A stretch of 64,000 nucleotides of DNA from Alternaria dauci. Taxonomy: Eukaryota; Ascomycota; Dothideomycetes; Pleosporales; Pleosporaceae. This document shows positions 10,120-22,668 of this stretch, one piece after another (the stretch's first letter is position 1; each line of letters opens with the position of its first letter). The notes beneath the pieces are model-generated. The model did not search any database, had not been told where the DNA came from, and worked only from the letters and a program-made list of their open reading frames with translations. A program made the position numbers and the translations under genes. The stretch covers positions 310,001 through 374,000 of the forward strand of contig NC_091272.1 in NCBI RefSeq assembly GCF_042100115.1, given 5' to 3'.

Positions 10120-12086
10120 AGGGCTGTTGAGTGAGGGAAGCCATGTATTAAAATACTAGCGACTGTGCCAATACCATTGGGCGATGAACCCGACTGAACC
10201 TCAACCATGTCGGGAACATGTAAATCACGTGACGTGATATATGACCAACGTGGGGGTGCTGAGCAGCCTCAGCAGTGACTACTGGTTGGTTCTGTGGGAT
10301 GTTGAGCAGTTCAAACCGTGACTATCGACGCAAGGTCCAGATGGGTGAGAGTGCTTTGATCTAAAATAGCCGTTCCTGGGCGCCTTTGTCCTGAGGCGCC
10401 CAACCCAAACTACTCATGGGCAGGCATTCTTTTTGACTCGATACAGGGCGCGATCTACTAGTACATGAGACGTGGAAGTTGTACAACTAGCCTGCTCAGG
10501 GTCTAACATCCGTGCTTTGTTGCGATAGACTGGGAACTGACACGGGTCTGCAGTTGTTGAAATGTATACTTTTTGTGCATGTGCATCTTGTTTTGAGAAG
10601 CAAGCATCCCACCTTGGCAGTTGATCTGGTGTAATCTTCAGGAGAGGGGGCAGCACATGTGAGGCATTTGCGGGGTGCCATGGCCGTGATGAGGTTCTGG
10701 CAGGAGGCTGGGTTACTTTTACGTGCCAGGCTCACACTCTCTCACTCACACGACGTGTCGCACTCTGGCCGACTGATGCACGTCGTTCCGAGACGCGCGC
10801 ACATGGTACGTGGCTGGGAGTGATGATCGCTACACATTGCACACGCGCCTGCATCATCGACTGCAGCGACCGTGGCCCCTCAGATAAGCCGGGCTGCACA
10901 GCTGTCTCTCTGGCATGTCCCGTCCCGATAATGCTCTGATGCTCGGAACCTCGGACAAAGCACAGGATGGGCGTGGGGCTGAAGGGGCATCGCGGTTGGA
11001 CTCTGCCGCAGTAGCTGCAAGCACGGTCGCCTATCTGCATCTACGGCTTTGCATACCGACGAGTTAGTGCGATGCGGACAAAGGACTTTTTCTTTTTGGT
11101 TGAGAGGTTTACCCTGACGCACTAGCACCTGTCCACCGGCCGTTCGAGTAGCGGACCAGCATTGCGTACCTCGTGCGTGTTGCCATATTATCAAGGAAAG
11201 ACGTCAGGAAATGCAACAGAGGGCGGCAAGTAGCGGCGGGGGGGGGGGGGGGGGGAGGGGGTTGCAATATACCCAGGTCATGGGCAGGAGATTGCAGCCA
11301 TGAGAGATTGCAGTGTTCGCAGTTCACGTCAGGGAAAAACAAGTTGGTTCGCCGGGGGGCCCACTGCGCAGTAGACGCAGCTGGACCCGACCATGTGTTA
11401 TGCGATGCATAGCTGGCACCGCACCGGATCGCCGCAGGACTTTGTCTGGTGTGACGAAAGGCGTCATACTGGCCGTGGATGGCGGGCTCCCTAAAACTCG
11501 TATGCAGCGTTGAAAGGTAAAGAAACGGCGCGGCGCGGGTCAGTAGACGAAAGGCAAATCGATACCAAGAATACGCCCATTTTTAATATAGAATTATCGC
11601 TCCGACGCGATCTGCACAGGCGAAAGCAGCGCATAGGGACCCCTGCTAGGCCCAGTTCGTCCGCCTGCGAGGCGTCAAAGTAATAGCTCTAAGCTGCCCC
11701 CAGCGGCGTCAGCAAGTGGTGAATCTCCAACCCGGACGCCTGCTGCCAGTCGCTACTACCTCTTGTCCAACTACGCCCACTCGCTTTTGCACACAAACTT
11801 TTCAGTCCCCGCACTTGACGAGCGGCCTTCCGTTCGCTCCCGGCACCACAGCCTCGTTTGTGACGTCTTCGCGTCCTCTCTCCCCAACTCGACCGACTGC
11901 ACCTCCGCCCGTTGACGGCCACTGCCTTGTCTGCACAACGGTCCGCCTGCCAGCACAACGCCGCACCCGTCCCAATTCCGCGCCATGAGCTCCTAAAAGT
12001 GAGAGTGTATTAAACAAGACATAATACCAGCCGGCCCTTTACAGCGACCGCACCCCGTCTGCTTACGTCCACCAAGTCCCGTCGCC
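10120..12086. other. Long intergenic region, no supported gene
   Basis: About 1.97 kb. I find only short overlapping open frames with no conserved motif. Visible structure: an 18-base G run at 11238-11255, and a C/T-rich 5' flank of the next gene (11700-12086), which has several CT tracts and CCACCA-type sequence just before the ATG at 12087. The 5' UTR of that gene is probably long and inside this stretch. Confidence 0.5.
11238..11255. repeat. Homopolymer run of 18 G
   Basis: A run of 18 G followed by A and five more G. Its exact length should be treated as sequencing-sensitive. A G-quadruplex is possible in principle. Confidence 0.8.
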
Positions 12087-15000
12087 ATGCCCGTCGCCGT
12101 TGCACCGGCTCCGCGTGGCCACTACTCCCTGGCAAATGCCATTCGCGGCAGGAGTAGAGCCGCGTCAGAGGTCGGCCCGCAGCCCCCCCAGGAAACGCAG
12201 CGCGCCCAGCTGCCCAAGGCCGCCTCGTATACGTACTTCCCCCAGGTCAAGGACATCGATACCGATGTGCCGGGAGCACACCCCAGAGGCTCCGAAGACG
12301 ATGTCGAGACCGGCAAGAGCGAGGAGCGAACTTCTGAGAGCAACTCTGGTGGATCGAGCCCGTCCTCAGAAGAGGCTCCGGACATGGCTGGCGTGGAAAT
12401 GCCCCAACTCAGGCCCAGCAACATCTCGCGTCGCTCTTCGCGATTTCTCCCCTTTTCCAGCAGGAGCAGAGAGCCGTCCGCTGAACGCAAGACGGACAAG
12501 AAGGCTGAACGCGGCCGGACCGATGCTGTAAAGCAACAGGCAGAGCCCCCGGCTGGCTCCCCGTCGCGCTCCCTCACCAATCTGCGGAGGAAGTCGTGGG
12601 TCGTAAAGGAGCAACCAAGGGATTCTTCGTCGCCAGTCAAAGAAAAGAAACTCAAGAAGAAGAGTGCCGCCGACAAGGAGCAGCCCACTACTACAACCAC
12701 CACCACCACCGCCGCCGCCGCCGCCACCACTACTGAGCCAAACAAGCGCAAGACACCAACGACCACAATCACGACCACAACCAGCATTCCAGAGGAGTCT
12801 GAAGCGAGAGACACCGTCAAGGAAGACATTCAATCCCCCGCGCCTCTCAACAAGAAGAACAAGCGCCTCAGTGGTCTCTTTGCCAATTCGAGCAGTGCCT
12901 CCAACTTGCCCTCTGTGCCCAAGTCCTTCTCGACAGAAAAGCTTCCCCACTACCCGCAAAACCACAATCCAGTCAGCCCGACCCACGTCGTTCCCCCACT
13001 TCCACGCAATGTCTCCACGGAAAAGCTCAAGGGTATCAAGGCGGAGCCTCGCAAGAAAGACGAGCTATGGACCGCGTTCAGGACCCTCGACGCGGATCTG
13101 CGCAAGCACGACTCCCCTTTCTTCATCATAAAGCAGGAACTAACAGTTGACAGATTCCAATCCAAGTCCAGTTCGCTCAAAGCAAACGTCGTCCGCACCG
13201 CCCTCCTCCCCTTTCTCCGCCAATACACCGCACACCCCTCGAACCAAAAGCTCCGGCCAGAAGACCTCGATCGACGCGTCAGCATCCTCAACGGATGGTG
13301 GACCGGCCTCTTAGAACTTGTCGCAGGCCGGAACAACCAATCGATTTCTGGCACAGATCGTCCAGTCATTCTGGAGGGAATTGCGGCCATAATGGAGAGA
13401 CCTGAGTGGCGACTTTACCCGTCTCCTTTCTGTGCTCTTGCAGAGCGCGAAGAGTCGTTGTCCGCATCTACAACCGGCTCTGCTTCATCTAGCCAGTCCG
13501 ACTTCCTCGCCGAATCCGTTTACCACAACGTTCGAAATATCTTTACACAGAACCTACAGTCTCAGATGGCTTTTGTTGTAGAGAAGATGTCGTTACGGAA
13601 CGCTGCAGCTAGCTTGGTCACGTTTTGCGGAAAGACGTGCGCATACGCCTTTTGCTTTTGTCCAGGCATCGCCGATGTGTTGGTGCGCCTATGGAGTCCA
13701 TCGCTCGACATGATGAAGCGGGTGATGGAGGAATCTGGTGTTTCCAAGCTCGACCGGCTGGATGCTGTCTCGGACCGAGTCGTGGCTGCGTTCCCTCCCA
13801 TGCTCCAGTCCTTGAAATTGCTCTCGCTCAACCGGCTCTTGCGCCAGCTGCACAAGCCTGTGTTGCCCCCACTCGCCATGGCAAATCTTGACTGGTATGG
13901 ACTCTGGACCAAGCGCTGGTCTGGTGCTGAAAGTGACCTTTTCTATGTATTTGTCAAGCATTTCCACATCCTGGTCAGCGATTTCCTACCTGCCGAACCC
14001 AGTCAAGCGGAACGCATCTGCGTGCCAGGACTCATCATGGTGCATGCCCAGATATTGGTGAACCTTGATGCGACAATCAACAGAAATACCACGCCACAAC
14101 AGCCAGTGGAGGATCCATCGAGGGCAGCAGACATCACGTTTGACGATGTTTTGGAACCCGACGCGTCAGCCTCGAACATCGCCCTCCCCCCCGCAAACGC
14201 TACACGAATGATGCAGGAGAATCGACTTATTATGCTAATACGGGATTTCCTTTCTGAGCGGAACTCGCATCTTCACATTGCCAGGCGCATGTTTGCCGAC
14301 AGTTTTGCTCGTCTCCTTCAGGCACAGGCGCGTAAAATCTCCATCTACGACAACAGTGCCTGTTACACTCTCTGTGACTTTCTCGAAGAAGCTCTCATCA
14401 TCATGGTCCGCTACGAACAGCACGATAGCGACCAGCACACGGTGATGGATTGGCCATTCTGGCTTACCGTCTTCAGGGCAATGGCCGCCAGTCACAATAC
14501 AGCTACAGAAATCAAACTGTACGCGTTTCTCTACAGCAGCTGGTGCACACTGTGCATGGACGAGCGGAGAAAGAGTGGATTGTGCCTTGACTTCCTTCTG
14601 GAACCAGCTTTCTTCGAGAGCCGGTTCAACCACTGGTGCCCTATGGTACGGTCTTACTTCATGCGGCTGATCTGCTGGCGGGTTGCGCGTTACGACGGAA
14701 ATGAGACCGATGTTGAGATGTACGTATTACGGTTTGGCAACGATGACAGATACTAACATTGATATAGTGCCATAAAACGAGCTTTGAGTGACCGTCTCCG
14801 GTCCATCTGGTCTCACTACCTCTGGCTTCAAGAAGAAGCTGAGCGTAAGCAGATCGTCTACCCGTCGACCCAAGCATGCAATCCTGCACCAGGCCGACGT
14901 TTCCTCATCATACGTAATGATAATCCTATTGTGGCCAACGGCGGCCCGTTCCTTTCGTTTGACGGCGTCGTCCAAAACCCTCACCAACGAAAGCCAACTC

Positions 15001-15632
15001 CGACCAGCACCACCATCCCAGAAGCAGAAATCCGGCCAGCCTCCGCCGTATCTGCAGACTCAAGCGACTTTCCTGACGAAGATTCCGGAAAGGGCAAATG
15101 GAATATTTTGCGAAGTCTCATAGGAGGCAGCTCCAAGCAGACCGCAAAGGCAAAGAGTCCTGCACCATCCATCAAGGAAAAGGAGAACTCGAGCAAAACA
15201 TCATCCCCAGCCAAGTCCACAACCGAAGCACTTGCCAACACCGCACTAGCTGCCGCCGAGGCCCCTGTGTCCATGCCCACACAGCCACCGCCCTCTACCC
15301 ACCGCACCTACAATTTTCGTTTCTCTCTCGAATGGGTCGACAAGCGCTTCGGAACCTACCAGAACATGCGTCTCCAACCCCCCAAACTGCCCGCCCCCGC
15401 TCAATCCCTGCTTCAACAAAAGGGTATCAACACAGAGCCTGTGGTGGCTGCGCCTCCCGTGGGTGCGGCGGCTACGTCGAGTACGTATGCTGGAAGAGCG
15501 CTAGCGGAATGGACGTTTGTCAGTCACGAATGCCAGAACTTCTTTGATAGGAGGAAGAATGAAGGTGTGCCGACTAATAGGCAGGTCGAGACGCCTACGC
15601 TTAATGTTGAGGCGTTTAGGAGACCGGGTTAG
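12087..15632 (+). CDS. UPF0592/DUF1765-type fungal protein, 1165 aa
   Basis: Exon 1 is 12087-14719 and exon 2 is 14768-15632. The 48-nt intron 14720-14767 (GTACGT, ACTAAC, ATAG) joins ETDVE to IAIKRALSDRL in frame. The first ~310 residues are disordered: Ser/Pro-rich, with a Thr8-Ala5-Thr3 run from ACC/GCC repeats and basic KEKKLKKKS patches. The conserved region starts near residue 330 (ELWTAFRTLDADLRKHDSPF). It includes RTALLPFLRQY, DRRVSILNGWWTGLLELVAG, then RNNQSISGTDRPVILEGIAA and, near residue 850, FNHWCPMVRSYFMRLICWRV. These match the DUF1765 family as I remember it. Molecular function is unknown; a cortical or trafficking role has been suggested for some relatives, but I cannot show it. 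The tail has a Ser/Lys-rich linker and ends at TAG 15630-15632. A CA repeat lies in the 3' flank. Confidence 0.88.
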
Positions 15633-16904
15633 GAGGGGTTTATGATGAGAACAGGCGAAAGCAACACACATTTCAGGAACGAGTATATACTTTCGGGCTG
15701 GCTCGATATCGACACTCACACACACACTCACTCACACACACACATGTTGACGATTTGCATACGGACTGCTCGAAAGCGAAGCATCCTCTGGCGGCGTTTT
15801 CCTTTGAAACATCATCGAGCACATTAAAGCACATTCTCCCTCTCTCTCTTGGTTTACATTCCCGGTCATCTGGCATGCATGGCAGTGCGCTTTTTGCATT
15901 GCCCCCTTTTCTTTCGTACCTTCTCTTTGGGATGCTTGTTGTTTTCTGCTACTTCTTCTTCTTCTTCCTTGGCGTGGGGCGTACGTAAAGAGCGAGTAAT
16001 GGATATATTATACACTTTTTTGATGGCCCGAAGCAGGCACGCTGGCTGGTTATTAGATATATGGATTGTATTGTCGTTTTGTTTTCTTCACTGTTGGAAT
16101 ACATGCATCTGATCTTGCAATTACCTTGTTAAGACTTGATATACCGCTTTTGACTCTCGTCTATAGCTCACTTTATTGCGACACGAGAGTGTAAAGTCGC
16201 TTTAAGTCTCCTGGTGGAGCCATTGTGTCGCGATGATCATTGGGTTTTTACTTCGACAGTGATGATGGCGATATTAACTTAGAGGAAAGTGGAGGATGAC
16301 CCTAGTAATGGAAGCGACCTCTTCAACACGGGCGGACCAAGTCTTCTCCTGAGAGGGTCGACGGTGGCGGAACGTTTGGCGTAGGTGGTTTGGAGTAGAT
16401 GTTTGGTCGGGTACCTGTAGCGCATAGTGTACGGGTGTAATGTGTAGAGAAGCCATGATGTCTGTGTTGCAGAGAAGACTACTAGCCTTGAGCACATTAA
16501 GTACAGTAAACAGTCTAATAACTTTGTGTATATATACAGCTGTATACAGTGAAGCTAGGTGTTTAGGAAACACACCTTTACCGCGATTTATTATAGTGTC
16601 TTTTAACAGTGTTGTGCTTGCGTCTTTTTACTAGCACGTCTATCATTTAAATAACTTTGTGTATTGTTTTACTTTGTAAAACGCGTAGGTGTCCTCCTTT
16701 AAATGATGTTAAGCTCAAGCGCGATTGGCTCATTTCACTGCAGGCATTTGTGCCGCCGCGGCTGAGCGTCAGCAGCTGATGTATGCCTTAGCCTTCCTAG
16801 GTCTAGCTTGATGCATCTCGACATGACAGCCCCCATCGTTTATCATCGAACCCAGGCAACCATCTCTTTCATGTCAATTTCAATGTCATTTGAGCACTTC
16901 CACG
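15633..16904. other. Intergenic: 3' UTR with CA and TTC repeats, then AT-rich segment
   Basis: About 1.27 kb. It holds a (CA)n-like microsatellite at 15712-15744 and a TTC tract near 15953-15970. An AT-rich stretch (16480-16690) contains a 15-nt sequence repeated exactly at 16517-16531 and 16650-16664. The last 200 bp is the HET gene 5' flank. No gene is supported. Confidence 0.5.
15712..15744. repeat. Imperfect CA-dinucleotide microsatellite
   Basis: CA/CACT units with interruptions, about 80 bp after the stop codon of the DUF1765-type gene. Confidence 0.85.
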
Positions 16905-19300
16905 ATGGACGATATCACAAAGTCGCTGTCCGGCGCGTTGAGGAAAACGACAGCATTTTTGACGACATGCCCGAAGCTTTTTTCGCGATCGGCTAACTCC
17001 AATAAGTCCTTGGTAGGGATGACAGGCGGCTTTTGTCCCAGGTGTAGCAAGATGATCGAAGATTGTTTTCAGTCTTTTACCACTTTAACGTGTACAGACG
17101 TCCGTCCGACCACAATACGGTGCAGTCAGGGCTTCCTCGAAAGCGACATGAGCATGAGAGATCTCTTTTTTTCATACGACGGTTGCGGGTTCTGCGGTTT
17201 CCTCCTCTCCGTCCTCCGAAGCCCAGATGACGCGCTTCTTCGCCAGGTGAGAGTCAGCGGGTGGGGGTATAACCCGAACCGTGTGAAGCTGAAGATTGGT
17301 CTGAAACTCCAATATTCAACCCCATCTCAGCAGATTGACCAGCTGGAGATGCGGATGCATGTGAGCTATCGAACGCGAAGTAACAGCAAGCAAACACAGT
17401 CGTTGCCAAATTCCGTCCATAAATATCTGCCCGTCTTCTCAAATGCGGGTATGGAAGCCCCCCTCTTCTTATTCCTCTAATCGATTGACGTGTAACAGAT
17501 AGACGCAGCTGCAATGATTCTATCAAGCTCACCGAACGCGATCCAAGATTGGACTCAAGCGAAAAGATTGAGATGACATTAGCGTGGCTAGCAAGGCACC
17601 CTGCAGACGCTACGATGGATATGGATGCTCTTCCGACCAGACTATTAGATATCAAAAATATCAGTCGCATCAGAATCGTTGAGTATATTTCTTTATCAAA
17701 AGTCTGCTCCATGGGCGAAGCTCCAACGTGCTCCCCAGTGCGTTACGCCGCACTAAGCCATCGATGGGGTACCTCGCGCCATCTGATTGCCACTTCTAAG
17801 AACTTCCAAACCCTCCAAGATGGCGTCGATCTGTGGGAACTGCCCCGAAATTTCGGCAACGCCACACTCTTCGCCCTTCAGCTTGGGATTCGTTACTTAT
17901 GGATTGATGCTTTGTGTATTGTACAAGACGACCTTGGCGATTGGTATCGAGAGTCTCAAAAGATGGGTGACATATTTACCAATGCCGCGGTCACTTTCGC
18001 TGTACACAGTGCAAAAGATGACGCGGGAGGCTTCCTTACTGAGACATTGTCAAAACTTCCAACACTGGAACACCGCTGCAAAATTGGAAATATCAGGATG
18101 TGCCTACCGCCGCAGCCCGGAAATGACATAACAAATAGTGATCTTTCCAAACGAGGCTGGGTTTTTCAGGAGAGGTTCCTGTCTCAGCGAACTGTACATC
18201 TCACTCGCGGTCAGATATATCTGGAGTCACATGAAGGCCTACTTTGCGAAGATGGAACGCTGTTGAATGGACCAAAGGATTGGGAAAACGCGGCTGATGA
18301 CAACAAGCCCAGGCTGTACTACCCCTATGCTTTACAAGACTTATGCAGCTGTCTGGGGCTTACGTTGGTTCAAGGGAAGCCTCATCAAGTTGCAGAGACG
18401 ACTTTGCAATGGCTTTGCGTCATCGAAATGTACTCGCGCTGTGACCTTACGAGAGAAACCGACAAATTGATGGCAATCGCCGGAATGGCTCGCAAGATGC
18501 AAAAGATTACAAAGCAAATCTGGTGCGCTGGTCTCTGGGCTGATCGTATATGTCAAAGTCTCTTGTGGTGTCCTAACACCTCCGGGATCACTGCACCACA
18601 GAATTTTCGAGCGCCTTCCTGGTCTTGGGCATCCTGGGACGGTGCAATTCAATACCCGATCAACGTGTGGCACACTGATTTTCAACCAAGAGCCGTCTTT
18701 GAGCGTGTTTGTTCAGATGAAGAGGGATTTCCGGACACTGCGTGGCTCAATGGACCTGGACAGCTCGTCCTTCGCGGACGATTAATACCGTTACATGGAC
18801 TTGACATGGAAGACGATCTCAAGTTCGGTCCTGGCCAGGTCCTCGAACATAGGCTTTTCCAGATGCCTCATGCCACGTGGAATGAGTATGTCAATGTTAC
18901 CGGTGTATGCGAACCGGGATGTAATGTCCCCGACGGTTGGTTTGTCCTCGACCACCATCATTCGAATGACCTCAAATTCGACTTCGTGGGACAGGAAGCG
19001 TACTTCTTGATCCTCGGTACGCACTTGGCTGACCAAGGTTTGCTCTGCTTGGGTCTCTTCTTGCAAAGTGCGTCTAGCAGCAGTAATAGCCCGCTCTACA
19101 AGCGCATAGGCGTCGGACATCTGGAGTGGGACTATGTATATTACCACATCGATAATGCAGAGCATGGTAACAGCACACCAAGATTGATGAGGCCTGTTCA
19201 CCGGACTAAAGGTAGATTGGCTCGTGATCTGGCTAACAATCCGACGACTCTCGATAATCTGTTCGCGAAGGACAAGCTCACAGAGGTCTTCATCAAGTAA
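16905..19300 (+). CDS. HET-domain protein (heterokaryon incompatibility family), 781 aa
   Basis: Exon 1 is 16905-17448 and exon 2 is 17499-19300. The 50-nt intron (GTATGG, TTGACG, AACAG) restores SNAD in frame. The start chosen is ATG 16905 (MDDITKSLSGALRK). The ~180-residue N-terminal part has two Cys pairs, CPRC near residue 48 and CGFC near residue 98, which could bind a metal. The HET domain runs from about residue 263 to 410. It shows RYAALSHRWGTSRHLIATSK, then LWIDALCIVQDD, DWYRESQKMGDIFTNAAV and the later RGWVFQERFLSQRTVHLT. The following C-terminal ~370 residues are typical of fungal HET proteins (APSWSWASWDG) but have no separate recognised domain. By family, such proteins trigger or execute cell death after non-self fusion; most have no tested function. 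A single-gene call, with no partner gene beside it. Confidence 0.9.
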
Positions 19301-20103
19301 AGGATTTGAGCAGTCAACTACATGCTAATTCCTACCTTGCTTATATGATATTTTGCTATTTCACCCTTATTACAACACTTCGCAGATGACCGCATAAGTC
19401 CATAATGCCTAGGTAGTCATCTGGCAACTCGCCCCTTCTCATACTCTGCCTCTTGACTTCCTGCATCCTTGTCTCCCTTTTCTCTGACTTTTATCAAAAA
19501 ACATGCTAGAATCCTTCTGCTACACCTCCCATTCCCACATTCCGCTTTGTGCAACCTGCCCGCTGTCCTCCGCGGCGGATTCGGATTACTATTCGCTAAA
19601 TCACGTGAAAATCCTGAAGGATTCACGATCGGGACGAGTGAGGCTAACAAGTTCCAAGGGTACATCTAGCTTCGTGAAGCTGCCTCTATCTGGCTGCATG
19701 CACCATGACAAGGGTAAAACCAGGGGCGGTGAAGGTAGCCGGGAGGAAGACCACGTAAGCAACCACTCCAATGCAGCATTGGTAGCCTTCCATAGTAGCA
19801 AGGTCATCCTAGCTTCAAAGCCACAATCAATGAATCAATCAAGATCAGTTCCGCGGCCTACGACAGCTGAGTTATGTTATTGGACGCTAAGCTCGGCCTT
19901 CTGGTCGTGGCGTATTATGCAGAAGCAATGTTGGTTTGGGAGCGATTGGGCTGAATGTTGCGCCCTTTGGACTGGGCTTACAGAGCTATGATGCAGTATT
20001 TGGTATTTGGCAGAGTGACAGTTCCCTTATGCAGTGATGTCGCCTAGAATTTGTTCGGTCCGAATCAACTCCTCTCTTTCATCATAATTCGAGGGCCTTC
20101 AAA
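19301..20103. other. Intergenic between HET gene and Zn2Cys6 factor
   Basis: About 0.8 kb. It contains the HET 3' UTR and the promoter side of the regulator. Short open frames near 19503-19991 show no conserved motif, and nothing else is recognised. Confidence 0.5.
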
Positions 20104-20482
20104 ATGTCTGGGAGGTACGTAATTATAGAGGAAGAAATTAATCTGCGGCAGTTGGAAAAGAGCTTGAGGTTAAGGGTCAAGACAGGATGCGAGACTTGCC
20201 GGTAAATGTCTCCACACCAATTACTGAACGGATATGCGCAAACTAATTACCTAATACTAGGAAGCGACACATAAAGTGTGACGAAACAAAACCATGTAAT
20301 TGGCTCGATTGTACAAATCAGGTGAGATGAAAAGTAGAACTGACAACCATCAGCATGTAGCAAATGCACAAGAACCAATCGAAGATGCGGTGGCTACAGA
20401 GACGCATCGCGATCAAATTTCACCTCTCCCGTCGCCGCAGCCACATATCGCAACTCTGCTTTCCTCGTTATTCCCCAGCATC

Positions 20483-20517
<35 letters not shown>

Positions 20518-22295
20518 AAACAGCAATTGCACCGCCAGCCAACTATCTTCAGAAACCCTTCAACGAGTCTCAGCCCAGAACCTGTAGAGAATCGCTCATT
20601 CCACTTGTTTCAAACCCACACTCTACCACGTTGGACCGAATTCTTTGACTCCCGACTCTGGTGTCAGACCGTGCTTCAATTGAGCCATGAGGAACCGGCT
20701 GTGAGGTACGGCGTCCTGGCGTTGAGCTGTTTACACGAGAGGCTTGAGAGTAGTCAAATTACCGCCGCCAGTTCGCCAACTACCAACGCTGGTGTACTCA
20801 GTGATGCAGCGCTCGTACAGTACACACGCGCAGTGCGTTGTTCGAACAAACTCCTCACGGCGTTCCAAGAGAATGGAAGTGGTGGTAGCAAGACTGGGTT
20901 TGGCATCGAGAAGATTTTGATACTCTGTATCATCTTTACTTGTTTCGACAATCTCGCTGGGAATTATAGGGCTGCTAACATGCACTTCCGCAACGGTCTT
21001 CGCATTCTCAACCAATACTGTCTATCATCCCTCTCTCGTTTAGCGGACACATCAACAACAATTCAACCTTCCATCCAACACGCTATCGCCAATGCCCTTC
21101 TCCACTTCGACTTTCAAACCATGATCTTCTCTGACGACACGTCTCCTTATGAGTGGGGATTGAATACCACACAAGAAATCCCTGTCATGGTTTCATCAGA
21201 AGATGGTTACAAGAATATCGAGGCGGCAAGGGACGATCTGGTGAGGATGAGTCGGTGTCTGCTCTGGGCGTCAGGGAACCTATACAAGGAACTTCCGGAT
21301 GTGGAGAAGAAGGATATTAGGGAAATGTATGGAACCATGATAAGAGGGTTGATAGTATGGCAGCGCAAATTTGGAATCTCTGAAAGGAAGAGCATGGACG
21401 GCATTGGAAGAGATACAGCGAGTAAAAAAGGGGACGAAGAGAAAGCGAGGAACGGCAAGACGTTACTCCGGATCTACGCTATCATGGTGCGGACACTCGT
21501 TACAGCAGGAGCAGGCCTTACGAGTGAGATGGCGTGGGATAGCTATATCGATGACTTTAGAGAGACCGTCGAGCTCGCGGAAACGTTGCCCATGCTGAAG
21601 CCTCAACCATCTGTATCGCCGACGCCGCCAACACCAGAATCACAACCACAACCACAAGCATCAACATCCTCACCCCACCTCACCGTAACCTTCAACTTTA
21701 ACACCACCTATCCAGTCTCCAACCACACTTGCTACCCCCAATCCTTCACATCCCGCCTCGCACCCCAGACATTCTCCCCATCCTTCGAACTCTCCCTCAT
21801 TGTCCCCCTCTTCCTTATCGCAACACGCTGTCGCGACCCGCTCGTCCGTCGTCGCGCCTTGGCTCTCCTGCTCAACTATCGACGGCGCGAGGGTGTTTGG
21901 GATTCGCTAGCTGCGGGTATGGTTGCTGCGCAGGTGCTTAAGCAAGAAGAAGGAATACTAGATGCAGAGCTGAGCGAGGGAAACTGGCTGAGTATGGGGC
22001 GGGTGGAGAGGGCAGAGGATGTCAAGGAGGAGAAGAGGCTGGGTGATCTTTTTGTGAGAGTGGAGATGAGGGAGGGTGGTGCTGGGGCTATCGAAGTAAG
22101 CTGACTTGTATTGCGACGACATTATGCAAGATGAAAGCTGATTTGGTTCTACAGATGAGGTACGACAGGAGTGATGGAGAGAAGTTGAAGGAGGAGACCA
22201 TCCTTGGAAGAGATATTGGGTGTCAGTAAGCCTTGACTGAAGTTAAGAGAGGACGAAGTGTTTACTAACGAGTTATTGGTAGTTTATGTGAGTAG
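20104..22295 (+). CDS. Zn2Cys6 fungal transcription factor, about 652 aa, five exons
   Basis: The exons are 20104-20201, 20261-20295, 20354-22095, 22155-22225 and 22283-22295. The first two introns (GTAAAT..CTAG; GTAATT..ATCAG) interrupt the zinc cluster. After splicing it reads C29-x2-C32-x6-C39-x6-C46-x2-C49-x6-C56, built from TGCETCRKRHIKCDETKPSC and SKCTRTNRRCGGY. A poly-Gln run (CAA)n follows near residue 80. The fungal-specific middle region starts at RNPSTSLSPEPVENRSFHLF and includes EEPAVRYGVLALSCLHERLE and FNTTYPVSNHT. The last two introns (GTAAGC..CTACAG and GTAAGC..TACTAAC..GTAG) add the tail MRYDRSDGEKLKEETILG. If the third is retained, the protein stops at 22104. It is a nuclear DNA-binding regulator with unknown target; no biosynthetic cluster surrounds it. 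Confidence 0.85.
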
Positions 22296-22668
22296 AGGAG
22301 GAACGGGGCCAATGAGCCACTGGATTTGATGATGAATCGGGAGCGAAAATACGAATTGAAGTAGGTGAGACGGAAGGACGAACGGCTTTCCTCTGCGATG
22401 ACAAAAGAAAGCCTCACATGTGAAGACTTTACCAAAGACGAGTGAGATTTCACATTAGAACGAACAGGCAATGGAATGAAGCAATTATATAAAGAGGCAG
22501 AATACTTTTAGAATTCATCGTAATCTATCAAAGAGACCAAGAATCCGTAGACCCAAGTAGTTCGTAAATCTATAAAGTGGTGCTAGCTTCGCTATGCAAG
22601 GATATAAAACCGTAAACGCCAGAGAAATGCATATCTAAAAAAGAAGAACAGCTCTTGTCCATCAACAC
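22296..22668. other. Convergent 3' region, no gene seen
   Basis: AT-rich 370 bp between the stop codons of the Zn2Cys6 factor (+) and the HAD protein (-). It presumably holds both 3' UTRs. Confidence 0.5.

Noticed and set aside
11238..11255. G18 run as possible G-quadruplex or regulatory site
   Set aside because: Single homopolymer, far from any gene start; length may be a sequencing artefact.
15712..15744. CA repeat considered as telomere-like or Z-DNA element
   Set aside because: Irregular dinucleotide repeat in a 3' UTR; ordinary microsatellite.
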